Shown piece after piece: positions 1 through 10,606 of a DNA stretch of 64,000 bases. The translations under genes and the position numbers were made by a program. The stretch is from Candidatus Poseidoniaceae archaeon. Its GTDB lineage: Archaea > Thermoplasmatota > Poseidoniia > Poseidoniales > Poseidoniaceae. Each line of letters opens with the position of its first letter. The first letter of the stretch is position 1. A model generated the notes under the pieces. It made no database searches. It had not been told where the DNA came from and saw nothing but the letters and a program-made list of their open reading frames with translations. Location: assembly GCA_949373095.1 (NCBI GenBank), contig CASIBY010000005.1, positions 46,955 to 110,954 on the forward strand, in the 5' to 3' direction.

Positions 1-209
1 CCGCTCGAATTATGATGGCGTTGGAGAAAAATCAATTCCTTTTCAACACCTTGAGCATCAAGACTAATGCATGTTAACGGAACGATTCCATAAGGCGTAT
101 TCGTTTCAATGACTTCTCTATTGACAACCGTAATTCCATGTTCCGAGAATCGCTCATCAAGGTTCATGTTCACTAAACCCGTGCCCCCAATAATTCCCAA
201 ACGCAGCAT
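1..209 (-). CDS. MTAP/PNP-family purine (methylthioadenosine) phosphorylase, N-terminal part, runs off the left edge
   Basis: Reverse-strand translation MLRLGIIGGTGLVNMNLDERFSEHGITVVNREVIETNTPYGIVPLTCISLDAQGVEKELIFLQRHH; N-terminal LGIIGGTGL motif typical of the family. Confidence 0.65.
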   Translation of the reverse strand, partial: MLRLGIIGGTGLVNMNLDERFSEHGITVVNREVIETNTPYGIVPLTCISLDAQGVEKELIFLQRHHNSS

Positions 210-261
210 ACCACGCTGAGCAAGCACCACCATGTGAACCCTGCGGAAGACGAAGGAGGGC

Positions 262-1209
262 TCATTCCCATTCGTTCATGTTGTTGATGGCTTGGACGGC
301 AGAAATAACATCCCCGTCTTCCCACCAATCAACCGCAACAAATGTCGGACGTTTGCCGTGCAATTGCCAGCATTCCATAGCTCGCTCAATAAGAAAATCA
401 GGGTCATTCGCTTGATCTCCACGGCTTGGGTCGGATAACCCAAGAGGGCCTCTCAGCCAATTATTCATGTGGTATACAGATTGATTCGGGTCACCACGGA
501 GTGGGTCGCAATTCATATCTTCAGGATTTTCTTCGGCGAAATTTGTTGTCCAACTATGTGTTAAAAAGTCGTGAATCCAAGGATAATTGAGGTCAGCGGA
601 TTGTTCCCAAAAAACGACAAGCGGGCGCTCTGAAACAATCATCTGCTCAAGTGTTGGCCATGGAGTATTCATGTCATGAACAAATGCACGCTCATCCAAC
701 CCGGACTCGGAGAATACATTTGCAAGATGCTTCGGTTGAACATAATTTTCTACCAATAACGTGACTACATCGTTAGGCGCATTATCCATAAGCACCGCTA
801 ATGCAGACAACCATACAACTGCATCAATACTTCCGTAGACACAAGGACTCGCCCCCCGGTCATCATCACCGTGACACAGACGGACGTTTCCTTGGCTTTC
901 ATCGTTGAGATTTTCATAGTGCGTGTCGATCATGAATGCACGAATGCCTGCATTCCACTGCGCAGCGAGACCGGTTTGATGGTTGCTTGCCGGGTATAGA
1001 ATCCCGTCTTCATGTGTTGCGAATGAATTATGTGTTTCTGGAAAGGTCACATCGTCATAACTTCTCAAACATAATTCTACTTGCCCGTTACATGCGATTC
1101 CTTCGGGGAGGGATTCTTCGACAGCTGCTGTCGAAACAATCCCACCTGTTGTACAACCTGGAAGAATTAAAATGATGAACAAAAGAAGCGTTGAGGTTCT
1201 GTTGCCCAT
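262..1209 (-). CDS. Secreted lipoprotein with PI-PLC X-domain-like fold
   Basis: Signal peptide with lipobox LILPGC; 'FPETHNSFAT...AGIRAFMIDTHY...LCHGDD' resembles PI-PLC-like phosphodiesterase motifs. Confidence 0.55.
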   Translation of the reverse strand: MGNRTSTLLLFIILILPGCTTGGIVSTAAVEESLPEGIACNGQVELCLRSYDDVTFPETHNSFATHEDGILYPASNHQTGLAAQWNAGIRAFMIDTHYENLNDESQGNVRLCHGDDDRGASPCVYGSIDAVVWLSALAVLMDNAPNDVVTLLVENYVQPKHLANVFSESGLDERAFVHDMNTPWPTLEQMIVSERPLVVFWEQSADLNYPWIHDFLTHSWTTNFAEENPEDMNCDPLRGDPNQSVYHMNNWLRGPLGLSDPSRGDQANDPDFLIERAMECWQLHGKRPTFVAVDWWEDGDVISAVQAINNMNEWE

Positions 1210-1269
1210 AGCCCATGCTATGATGACTTAATCAAAAAAACCGTCGGTCACTTCTAACGAGGTTACTGC

Positions 1270-2235
1270 TCATTCTGAGAGACGTGCGACAAGGTCAGCC
1301 TTCTTTCCAGAAACTGGTTTTCCAGCAGCCTTGAGAAGTTCCTTGAGTTCAGCAACAGTCATTTTGTCAAAGGCTGGAGCATCTGCTTCGTCCTTTTCTT
1401 CGACAACTGGTGCCTCTTTGACAACTTCCACTGGGGCAGCAGCAGGTGCTGCTTCCTTTGGAGCATCCTCAACAGCTTCGTCGCTTTCTGCTTCTTCGCC
1501 ATCTTCCTCGTCCCCTTCGTCAGCCATAGCTGCAGCGAGAGCAGCAGCCTTCTTGGCCTTGAATTCTGCATCGTCACGTGCTTCTTGGGCGTGGATTTCG
1601 TCAAGAGTTGGTCCAGATATAGTGACCACACCATCTTGCAAGAGTTGACTCTTACGAATGGCAACGGAGCGCACTGGATAAATTGGTTTGACACCCTTTT
1701 GGATTTCCTCTTCCAATGAACCGTCAAGAATTGCATTCTGTACAGAGGAATAGGTATTCTTAGCAGCAAAAGCGATGATGATTTCTCGAGTTTTAGTACG
1801 CATGTCTTGCTTCACTGAGGTTTGAACACGCTGCTGTGTGATGATCAATGGCTTCATTCGAACCAAGTAACCATCTGTAGTTACAATATCAACGACATCG
1901 TCAACCTTTCCACGGTAACGGCGAATCTGCCGACGGATGTGGTCGGTTTGATGGTAGTGGCCGATGAAGGTGGTCAATGCATCTTGTCCCACACATTCCG
2001 TAACTCGGAACCGAAGGATAACGTGCATCTTCGAGAAATCTCCACTAAATTCTTGTTGAGTCATTTCGTAAACACGACCGATGATATGCTCATCAGATTC
2101 ACCGATTGTTTCGCCAATACGCTTGAAATCCCAGGGGTGTCGAGGAGCTCGGATGGTGTACCATCGCTTTGTCTTCCACTTGTCCCGTTGCTTACGTGCT
2201 GCTGCACGTGCCTTTGCACTGATTTTCTTTGCCAT
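1270..2235 (-). CDS. rps3ae: Ribosomal protein eS1 (S3Ae) with acidic linker and C-terminal SAP domain
   Basis: KWKTKRWYTIRAPRHPWDFKRIGETIGES... S3Ae signature; C-terminal KMTVAELKELLKAAGKPVSGKKADLVARLSE matches SAP consensus. Confidence 0.9.
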   Translation of the reverse strand: MAKKISAKARAAARKQRDKWKTKRWYTIRAPRHPWDFKRIGETIGESDEHIIGRVYEMTQQEFSGDFSKMHVILRFRVTECVGQDALTTFIGHYHQTDHIRRQIRRYRGKVDDVVDIVTTDGYLVRMKPLIITQQRVQTSVKQDMRTKTREIIIAFAAKNTYSSVQNAILDGSLEEEIQKGVKPIYPVRSVAIRKSQLLQDGVVTISGPTLDEIHAQEARDDAEFKAKKAAALAAAMADEGDEEDGEEAESDEAVEDAPKEAAPAAAPVEVVKEAPVVEEKDEADAPAFDKMTVAELKELLKAAGKPVSGKKADLVARLSE

Positions 2236-2379
2236 ATTATTCAACTCGGTTCGTGTATTGCGGGGGCTACCCCACTTGCACTCCGCCCACTAACCACCCC
2301 TATTTGAAGGAGCCTCATCATCACATTCTCACCGTGTTCTAGGGATTGTTGGATTTAGACGTAGATTCGGTAACCTCAT

Positions 2380-2877
2380 GTGCCCCAAGGTTACCCGAGA
2401 GATGTGGGCCTGCATCATATTACGTGGAGAGCAACGGCGAGTGCCGTATCCGATGTTGATGCCGTAGCAGATGCAATTGCCTGGCTCATCGGGAATGAAT
2501 CATGGGTTGATGTTGAACGAACAACGTCACACTACGGGTCCGAAATACACATGGTTGCTGCATTTTGTAAGAAAAAATCGGCCGCACTTGATTCCTTTGC
2601 TCGACTTGGCTCGGAGAATTTAGCCCTCCTCTCCAAGGAGTTTGAAACCCGAATGGATGAAAGCAATACGCTTCATTTCAGAATAGACTTGAATGCCCTT
2701 ATTGGTGGAAAAGTAATCCTCTCGGACGCTTCGAAGCCAGATACCATAAAAGGACAGATCAAAATTGAAGTTTATCCTGGACAAACTATCCAAACAGAAT
2801 TTGATTCTATTCTTGCTAAAGCATCAGAACTACCACCATCAGCCCTTGGTGATGAGAATCTCATTATAGGGAAGTGA
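2380..2877 (+). CDS. Predicted exosome-associated RNA-binding protein (COG1325-like)
   Basis: 'LHHITWRATASAVSDVDAVADAIAWL...SHYGSEIHM...LHFRIDLNALIGGKVIL' resembles archaeal COG1325 proteins; GTG start. Confidence 0.5.
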   Translation: MPQGYPRDVGLHHITWRATASAVSDVDAVADAIAWLIGNESWVDVERTTSHYGSEIHMVAAFCKKKSAALDSFARLGSENLALLSKEFETRMDESNTLHFRIDLNALIGGKVILSDASKPDTIKGQIKIEVYPGQTIQTEFDSILAKASELPPSALGDENLIIGK

Positions 2878-2920
2878 TTGCATTAATACTTCCTTACAGA
2901 AGGCAATTTTACTTACTGCT

Positions 2921-5170
2921 TTGATGCTCACCTCAGTAGTATTGGCTCAAGCACAAGTACCAGGTGAACAGTTATCTCCGATCAATGATGCCCCCAAGTG
3001 CAATGCTCAACGAGAAAACTGGACCGTCGGTTTAGTTTCATGTACTAATGAATCTCACACTGGATACACGTTGTTTTCGCCATTCCCTTCCGATACATCT
3101 TACCTCATTGATGAGGAAGGACGTGAAGTTAATTCATGGGAGTCGCCAGGGGGGCATCGCCCCGGTGCTTCGGCATACATGCTTGACGATGGAAGTCTTT
3201 TGAGAACTGGTAACATTGGGAATGAGTCAATCGGAAATTTTAGCGGTGGAGGCATAGGTGGGAAATTAGAGAGAATTGCATGGGATGGTACGCTGATGTG
3301 GTCATGGGAGTATTCTTCCACAACAGCAATCACCCATCATGACATTGAACCACTACCGAACGGAAATATTCTTGCAATTGCTTGGGAAGACAGAAGCGAA
3401 CAAGAAGCGTTGCAAGCCGGAAGAAATCCAGCAATAGCAAGCGACTCTCCAGGAGGTCAAGGGAACATCTGGCCTGACCAAATTATTGAAATTGAACCCG
3501 TCGGTTCAAACGGTGCAAACATTGTGTGGCAGTGGCATGCATGGGACCATCTCGTCCAAAATTACGACCCAACAAAGGACAATTACGGCACGGTTGAGGA
3601 ACACCCCGAGTTGCTCAATATCAACTACGTAACTCAGTCGGGAAACCAAGCGGGGAGGGCTGATTGGATGCATTGCAACAGCATTGACTATAATGTAGAA
3701 TTGGACCAAATAATGATCTCATGCAGGGGGATGGATGAATTTTACATCATTGACCACAGCACGACCACGCAAGAAGCAGCAGGGCATTCTGGTGGTACTT
3801 ACGGGAAGGGAGGAGATTTCCTCTACAGGTGGGGAAACCCCCAGGTCTACGGAAAAGGGCCTATCAAGCGACCAGCAACTCTTCGGTCAGCACGATGTCC
3901 AATGGATTGGAGAGGGGCATCCCGCAGGAAGGAAACATCATCCTCTTCAACAACGGCGCTGGGCGAACAACTCCATACTCGACCGTAGAGATATTGAATC
4001 CCGCACCATGAGAATGGCCATTACTCCATCCTCACAAACGGGACATATGGCCCTCTTGGCCCCATCGTGGACCTGGAGTCCAGAAGGGACTGTATGCGCC
4101 CGTTGTCTCAGGCGCCCAAGGGCTGTCGAACGGCAATGTCATTGGTCACGATTGGAACGCTTGGTGCTCTTTACGAAGTATCACCCAGCGGGGAAGTAGT
4201 ATGGTCATACACTAATCCAATTGGAAGAAACGGTTCGTTTCAGCAAGGCCTTCAATTGCCCCCTGGAAACTTTGCCGGAACGACAGCGAATATGTTGTTC
4301 AAGGGATACAGATATGAGTTATCTCACCCCGCTCTGATTGACAAAAATCTAATCCCAGGTTCTTACCTTGAATCATGGACTGATAGTTGCCCTGAGGAAT
4401 TGGCTTGGAAGTGGGACAGAGATGGAAATGGATGTGTTGATGATGGTGACGCTGATGGTGTGAAGGACCCATACGATCAATGTTGGATTGGTGACGACTT
4501 GCTCGACCTAGACCAAGATGGCACTCCAGATGATTGCGACTCATTCGTAGACTCCGACGCTGATGGAGTCATTGATGCAGAAGACCGCTGTGAAGGCTTT
4601 GATGACGGAATCGACGAGGATAATGACGGCCTCGTGGATGGATGCGATAGCCTCATTGACAGTGATGGTGATGGAACTGCAGACACCCTTGACCAATGTC
4701 CTGGAGAAGACGATTCGGTAGATACTGACGGAGATGGAACCCCCGACGGTTGTGATTCTACACCGAGTGGAGCCATTTCTTCAAACAACAACAACAGCAA
4801 TACTACATCCAACGCTACTATGGATGAACAAAAGGACGATTCTAATCCAACAGAACAGTCAGGTTTTTTTGGCGAAGTTAGTATGAGTTCAGCATTCGGC
4901 TATATTTTGATGCTGCTGGGAATGTGGATGCTGATTTACATTGCATTGGCTGGAGCTTCGAAGAAGAACCTCACCTCTCCTGAATTCATGCACGTTAATG
5001 GTATCAATCCGGGTTTAGCACAGGCAAGCCTCATTGAAAAAGAATTACCGCCCCTTGAAATTCCAAATTTGGATACGCCGCCGCCAATACCAGCTACAGG
5101 GTTGCCAGAGGGTTGGTCGCTTGAGCAGTGGAACTATTACGGGCATCAATGGATTGAAATGAACCAATAG
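2921..5170 (+). CDS. Arylsulfotransferase (ASST)-like secreted protein with C-terminal TSP3 repeats, TM helix and cytoplasmic tail; reading frame broken by six +1 shifts between ~3860 and ~4160
   Basis: Frames rejoin to ...FLYRWGNPQVYGKG/SSDQQLFGQHDVQWIGEGHP/EGNIILFNNGAGRTTPYSTVEILNPAP/ENGHYSILTNGTYGPLGP/SWTWSPEG/LYAPVVSGAQGLSNGNVIGHDWN/LGALYEVSPSGEVVW...; DxDxDG repeats; TM helix. Confidence 0.75.
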
Positions 5171-5261
5171 CGAAAATTCATAAATTATCAGATGTAAAAG
5201 AATGTCAAAACTTTACAAGAAATTAAGTACGCACCCCCTGTGGGGTGATTGAGGAATACCC

Positions 5262-5537
5262 ATGCCACACGTTGTCACATCCCCCTGCGTTGACCACAAA
5301 TATCAGGAGTGCGTTGCTGTTTGCCCAGTTGAAGCCTTTAGAGAAGCTGAGACTTATTTGGTCATTGACCCAGATGAATGCATCGACTGCGGCGCATGTA
5401 TCCCTGAATGTCCTGTCGATGCTATCTTCGCCGACACCGATGTACCCGATGAGGAAGAAGCGTGGATTGATCGGAACGCTGAAGAATCCATTGATGCTGA
5501 AATCGCAGAAGGGGACTCACCCGTCCTCGCCGATTGA
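5262..5537 (+). CDS. 7Fe/8Fe-type ferredoxin
   Basis: [18 protein letters not shown]...[16 protein letters not shown]. Confidence 0.85.
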   Translation: MPHVVTSPCVDHKYQECVAVCPVEAFREAETYLVIDPDECIDCGACIPECPVDAIFADTDVPDEEEAWIDRNAEESIDAEIAEGDSPVLAD

Positions 5538-5605
5538 AGATTCTCTCCATACGGAGTATAACCAAGCGTCATAAAGGTCGTCGTCCTCAACAAGGTGTGT
5601 CTCAA

Positions 5606-6595
5606 ATGAAAACCGATTTCTCAACTCTCCGACAAGGAAGCGAATTGCTCAAGCGTGGGTTCGCCCGAATGCAACAAGGAGGCGTCATCATGGACGTGGT
5701 TGATGCGGAACAAGCCGCAGTTGCCGAAGATTCTGGCGCAGTGGCTGTCATGGCTCTAGAGCGTGTCCCAGCAGACATTCGTAAGGCTGGAGGCGTAGCC
5801 CGAATGAGTCATCCGGACATGATTCAAGGCATCTTGGACTGCACATCCATCCCTGTCATGGCAAAGTCCCGAATCGGGCACGAAGGAGAAGCCCGTATTT
5901 TAGAAGCAATGGGAGTGGACATGGTGGACGAGAGTGAAGTCTTGACTCCGGCGGATCCATACTTCCACATCAACAAGCAGAACTATGATATCCCATTCGT
6001 TTGCGGAGCAACCGGATTAGGAGAAGCAACCCGCCGAATTTGGGAAGGAGCTGCAATGATCCGAACCAAAGGAGAAGCAGGCACAGGCAACGTAGTTGCT
6101 GCAGTCACGCATGCCCGTCTAATCGACCAAGAAATTCGGCAAATACAAACACTTGATGACCGGGGACTTGACTTAGCCACGGAAATGATTATGGAACGAT
6201 ACAGGGTACTTTCAGACCATTCAACCTTACCGGGAACCCACAACGTAACACCATTCGGCCCGATTGACTCTGTCATGCACGATGGGATTCGTAGCGTACT
6301 TGATGATGTAAACCGGCTTGGCCGACTTCCCGTCGTCACCTTCTCAGCAGGTGGCATCGCCACTCCAGCAGATGCATCGCTCATGATGCAAATGGGAATG
6401 GACGGTATCTTCGTTGGTTCGGGAATTTTCAAGTCTACTGACCCAAAGACCATGGCTGATGCAATTGTGATGGCTACTGCTCATTATGATGATGCAAGCA
6501 AAGTTGCTGAAGCAATGGCAATGATGGCCGGAGAACCAATGAAGGGCGATGAACTAGAAACTCTGGAAGTCCGAATGGACCAACGTGGTTGGTAA
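5606..6595 (+). CDS. pdxS: Pyridoxal 5'-phosphate synthase subunit PdxS
   Basis: [53 protein letters not shown]... very conserved; start chosen at [11 protein letters not shown]. Confidence 0.9.
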   Translation: MKTDFSTLRQGSELLKRGFARMQQGGVIMDVVDAEQAAVAEDSGAVAVMALERVPADIRKAGGVARMSHPDMIQGILDCTSIPVMAKSRIGHEGEARILEAMGVDMVDESEVLTPADPYFHINKQNYDIPFVCGATGLGEATRRIWEGAAMIRTKGEAGTGNVVAAVTHARLIDQEIRQIQTLDDRGLDLATEMIMERYRVLSDHSTLPGTHNVTPFGPIDSVMHDGIRSVLDDVNRLGRLPVVTFSAGGIATPADASLMMQMGMDGIFVGSGIFKSTDPKTMADAIVMATAHYDDASKVAEAMAMMAGEPMKGDELETLEVRMDQRGW

Positions 6596-6596
6596 T

Positions 6597-6836
6597 TTAG
6601 TTCAACGGGTCAGAAACGCCTTTTTCACCGAGCGTCCACTTGAGTGTTTTCACAACACCTTGGAGAGCCTTGTGATTACGGGCAGATTCTTTCATGCCCT
6701 CTTTATCTTTGTTGGATTTGCATTCTTCATACCACTCTTTCCATTGAATCATCTTGACCGTTGCTTTGTCAAGCATGGTTTCAATTTCTTCCCATGTGCG
6801 GTCGTAACTTCGTACAGGTTCAGTGGATTTTGACAT
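6597..6836 (-). CDS. Small hypothetical protein
   Basis: 79 aa ORF with charged helical composition; preferred over the antisense ORF 6585..6833. Confidence 0.45.
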   Translation of the reverse strand: MSKSTEPVRSYDRTWEEIETMLDKATVKMIQWKEWYEECKSNKDKEGMKESARNHKALQGVVKTLKWTLGEKGVSDPLN

Positions 6837-6890
6837 ATGAAACAGTCCTTCGGCTGGTAGCGTCCTATTTATGGGCTATGCCGGCAAGTG

Positions 6891-7958
6891 TTATTCTGGC
6901 GGTGGTAAAAGGGCCGATTCAACTGATTCGCCAGTAGAAATGACTTGATTGTCCCCTACGATACAGTTTATGACAGAAGCTCCTGGTTCAATACGGACAT
7001 GTTGTCCAAGAATTGAATCTACGATCGTAGCCCCTTCCCCGATGTGACATCCTTTCATCAAGAGAGAGGAAGTGACTGAAGCTGACACCTCGATCCTACA
7101 TGATTCAGAGATAACGGATGAGGTAGTAACACCGTCTACAATCGCCCCTGCAAACACAAAACCATCGCCCCCAACCCATGAGCCTTCGGGTAATGAAAAT
7201 GGTAGAGAGTCATACTGTTTGAGTAGTGTTTCTTGAGCTCTTAGCAATTCCTTTGGGTGCCCGACATCAAACCAAACACCGTTGATAGTTTCTGCATACA
7301 TTGGCCAACCCATCTCCAGGACAAGGGGGAACAATTGCTTACTAAAATCAAACTTTTCGCCTTGAGGAATCAAGTCAATAACTTCTGGCTCAATGATGTA
7401 AAGGCCTGCGTTAATCACGTTACTGAATGCTTCATGGGGAGCAGGCTTTTCTTTGAAACGGCGGATATATCCGGACCTTAGAGAACCATCAACATCCCCT
7501 TCTTTTGATGTCGAGAGTCCTACAATACCAAATTCAGAGGGATTGTCAACTTCCCATAGCGCCATCGTGACTTTTGCACCGTTATTGCGGTGTTGCTGAA
7601 GGAGGCGTTTAATATCGAATGAAGCAACAGAATCCCCAGAACCCACAACACATGTTGCTTGGATTTTGTCACGAAGAAGGCCAACGCTTCCTGCAGTCCC
7701 CATCGGATTTTCTTCTTGATTTACTGAGGCTTGAAGTGAGCCAACGTTCTCGTTATTCCAGGAGGTCACATGGGATTCAAGTTGTTCTCCTCGGTAGCCA
7801 GTTGTAACAATAATTTCACTGATCCCCGCATCCACCATGGCTTCTTTTACGAAATCAATAACCGGCCGACCCAAGACTTCAACCATAGGTTTTGGCCGTG
7901 TCAGCGTAAGTGGTCTCAATCGTGAACCTTGGCCACCGGCCATAATGATTCCAAGCAT
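6891..7958 (-). CDS. NDP-sugar pyrophosphorylase (nucleotidyltransferase plus left-handed beta-helix)
   Basis: IIMAGGQGSRLRPLTLTRPKPMVEVLGRPVIDF... and C-terminal hexapeptide-like repeats. Confidence 0.85.
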   Translation of the reverse strand: MLGIIMAGGQGSRLRPLTLTRPKPMVEVLGRPVIDFVKEAMVDAGISEIIVTTGYRGEQLESHVTSWNNENVGSLQASVNQEENPMGTAGSVGLLRDKIQATCVVGSGDSVASFDIKRLLQQHRNNGAKVTMALWEVDNPSEFGIVGLSTSKEGDVDGSLRSGYIRRFKEKPAPHEAFSNVINAGLYIIEPEVIDLIPQGEKFDFSKQLFPLVLEMGWPMYAETINGVWFDVGHPKELLRAQETLLKQYDSLPFSLPEGSWVGGDGFVFAGAIVDGVTTSSVISESCRIEVSASVTSSLLMKGCHIGEGATIVDSILGQHVRIEPGASVINCIVGDNQVISTGESVESALLPPPE

Positions 7959-7970
7959 CTGTGGAGCACC

Positions 7971-8972
7971 TCAACGACGGCGTATAGGGCCAAGACGACG
8001 CATGTTCTTCTTCTTTGAAGAAGGAGAAGTACGAGTAGAAGAAGAAGCGGTATCGTTCTTACCCAAACCGCCAAACATCAATTCACCATCTTTCAACAGA
8101 GATTGAACGAGGCTTTCTGCGACTTCATCGGATTCGGCCCCGGTCTTCATCTCTGCCTTTACTGCATTGTTGTGTTCAGAAATCCAAGATTTACGTTCTT
8201 CTACAGCAAGGTTGAGTTGGTCCCGAGCTTTGTTAACATCGACCATGAGTTCTTCGATTTTAGCGTGAATAGTGTTTGCCTTTTCATGGAACTCTACCGA
8301 CTCGAGATGATGTCGGTCACCTTCAGCCTTGAGGAAGTTACGGTGGTCAAGTCCTTCTTTGTACTCAGCCCACTTGGCATCGGCACGTTGCAATGCCTCC
8401 ACAAACATCTTGTGAGCATCGTCAGCCTCGGATTTCAAGATCTTGATCGCTTCGTCAAGGTTTGAAAGATCTACACTGACCATTTCAAACTTAACGACTT
8501 CTGGTTCCAATTCCCCGACTCGTCGCTTCATTCGCTTGATTCGCTCCATGGTTTCTTTCTCTTTTTTGGTGCTTGAGGAAGTGGTTTGGAATTTTTCTTC
8601 AAGTGAGTTAATTTCGCTCATGAGTTGTGAATATTCTGCAGTTGCAGATTTCTTATCCCCTTTCTCATTTCTTCGTCCTTTTGCTTGGCCAATCAATTCT
8701 CGGAGTTGGGCCTGAATGGTATCTCGCTTTGCTTTGTGTAGGTTGCGCTCTGCGTGAATTGCATCAAGTTCGGCTTTCATAATGTCAAGCTTCTTCTTGT
8801 GTTCTCGATATTGTTCTTGAACAGCGTTCCGTTTTTGTGCAACAGCCTTTCCTTGGTCGCGTTGTGAGTTACGGTTATCACGCATCTTACGGACCTTGCC
8901 CTCCATCGACTGGAGTTGGTCAAGAAGTTCAGCATCAGGGTTGGGTTGCCCATCATCTCTCTGCCCGCGCAT
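7971..8972 (-). CDS. Archaeal coiled-coil protein (COG1340-like)
   Basis: Long charged heptad-rich protein; paralog-like to 17409..18284; C-terminus LVQSLLKDGELMFGGLGKND plus basic tail. Confidence 0.6.
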   Translation of the reverse strand: MRGQRDDGQPNPDAELLDQLQSMEGKVRKMRDNRNSQRDQGKAVAQKRNAVQEQYREHKKKLDIMKAELDAIHAERNLHKAKRDTIQAQLRELIGQAKGRRNEKGDKKSATAEYSQLMSEINSLEEKFQTTSSSTKKEKETMERIKRMKRRVGELEPEVVKFEMVSVDLSNLDEAIKILKSEADDAHKMFVEALQRADAKWAEYKEGLDHRNFLKAEGDRHHLESVEFHEKANTIHAKIEELMVDVNKARDQLNLAVEERKSWISEHNNAVKAEMKTGAESDEVAESLVQSLLKDGELMFGGLGKNDTASSSTRTSPSSKKKNMRRLGPIRRR

Positions 8973-9031
8973 GGGCTGTCCACTTGGTTGTGCATTTCAA
9001 GCCTATGGATTGATAGAACTATCCTTTGGGG

Positions 9032-10567
9032 TCAAAACGAGCCGTCAAAGATGTTGTAAATGAACAAGAAAAACGAAACAAAAAGGCCAAAACCGCCAAA
9101 GATGTGGGCAACAAATGAGCCGGTGGTACGCAACCATTGACGGAATTCCGACCTAACACGCACGTTGATTTGTCGACCAAGTAGCAATTCGCCGTTGGTT
9201 TCCTCCAATCGGACCGAGACAGTAGCGTCCCCATGGGTTATCGGAATGAGGGTCTGCCATGAAACTGTACTATCCTTGAGTAACCCCGACATCTTTCCTA
9301 AGACATCTTCATTGCCTTTTGCGGCTAGCGGCAAGGCCTCACTTGACCACCAATACTTCTGTCCAGGTTCAAGACGATAAGTCAGTGCCAGGTCTTTTGG
9401 TAGGAAATTTGGGGTTTGAATACGAAACACCACGGTTCGTGTTTCATTCGACAAATTGTGGAATAGAGTGAAAAGATTCGCCTTCTCAGTAACAACATTT
9501 TCCATGTCCACTTCAAAAATGAGGTCTTTCATAGCCGGGGAGCGCCCTGATTCAAGATCCTGCTTCAAGCGGTCCACCATTCTGAAGAAGGCAGGGCAGG
9601 TTTGAGAGATAATTCCAATCAGAACGAGCCATGTCTCTAGGGTGAACACTTGATGTGAAAAAACGAAATCCATTCCCTTTTTGTTAAGTATTTCACTCAG
9701 TTCGGATTCTAGGGTTTTCCTGTCGAGCCCAGTTGCGTGGCGATAAAGGGTCATGAGGAACTTTTCATGGGCAAAATGTGAATTGATATTCCCCTTGAAT
9801 CCTGTTTCAATTTCTTTGATATAATCATCGTATTGTGAGCGAAGGAGTGGATCCATGTGGGTCTTCAAAAGGTCATTGAATACCATGTTCAACGTGGAAG
9901 GGTGGACCGGAGGCGAATATGCAGAAAGAAGACCGGTGCGGTCTACCATGTTGAAAGGAGTAGAGCGAGTTGGTAAGTGCTGACCTACTGATAGTACGAG
10001 GAAAGCAGTTGATGAGAGAAGGAAGAGCTTTCCATAAAGCGATGAACTTTCAAAGTAAAGCACCATTAAAAGCATAGCAGCAGAAGAGACTGCAAAAATG
10101 AGCGAGCGAGTGTGATGTGACATTGAACTTTCAAGTTGATACAGAAGTCCATCATAACCATGCAATGATTGCACGGAGCGATGTTCGTTGTTCGATGCCT
10201 CGACTTGCTCGTGAAATTCAAGTAAAGATATCCCAACACGGTACCGATGAAAGCCCACTGCAAGGATAAATCCAAGAACAACGACAAATGATAGGCTGGC
10301 CATTGCTGTTGAAAATGTCATTCCTAGGTTGGGCTCTATGTTATCTGCCCACCAGGATGGAGATTCTTGTGAAAACGCCCATGTTGCGAAGTACGTAAAC
10401 GAGGCAAACGCAGGTAAAAACATGATCAGACGCAATCCTGAACTTACGATTTGACGATCGATTGCATGCATTATTGATTCAGCTGGACGGAATCCAAAGC
10501 GACCCCTTGAGGGAGGTTCTTCATCGGTTTCAACTGGAGCAAGGGCGTCTTCTACATCCTCTGCCAT
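9032..10567 (-). CDS. Multi-pass membrane protein of unknown function
   Basis: 511 aa intact ORF with several hydrophobic segments including a C-terminal TM; no family recognised. Confidence 0.6.
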   Translation of the reverse strand: MAEDVEDALAPVETDEEPPSRGRFGFRPAESIMHAIDRQIVSSGLRLIMFLPAFASFTYFATWAFSQESPSWWADNIEPNLGMTFSTAMASLSFVVVLGFILAVGFHRYRVGISLLEFHEQVEASNNEHRSVQSLHGYDGLLYQLESSMSHHTRSLIFAVSSAAMLLMVLYFESSSLYGKLFLLSSTAFLVLSVGQHLPTRSTPFNMVDRTGLLSAYSPPVHPSTLNMVFNDLLKTHMDPLLRSQYDDYIKEIETGFKGNINSHFAHEKFLMTLYRHATGLDRKTLESELSEILNKKGMDFVFSHQVFTLETWLVLIGIISQTCPAFFRMVDRLKQDLESGRSPAMKDLIFEVDMENVVTEKANLFTLFHNLSNETRTVVFRIQTPNFLPKDLALTYRLEPGQKYWWSSEALPLAAKGNEDVLGKMSGLLKDSTVSWQTLIPITHGDATVSVRLEETNGELLLGRQINVRVRSEFRQWLRTTGSFVAHIFGGFGLFVSFFLFIYNIFDGSF

Positions 10568-10606
10568 GAACTAGGTTGGGTAATCCCTACTCTAAAGTGT
10601 TCACAC

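Noticed and set aside
1331-1648. 105-aa Ser/Ala-rich + strand ORF
   Set aside because: Antisense to the acidic linker of eS1; composition is a codon-shadow artefact.
3850-4165. Programmed ribosomal frameshifting in the ASST gene
   Set aside because: Six independent sites with no shared slippery sequence or stop context; extra-base sequencing errors explain them better, and the same +1 polarity appears in unrelated genes.
6585-6833. 82-aa + strand ORF (Phe-rich)
   Set aside because: Antisense to the more protein-like 6597..6836 minus ORF; hydrophobic runs come from antisense Glu/Lys codons.
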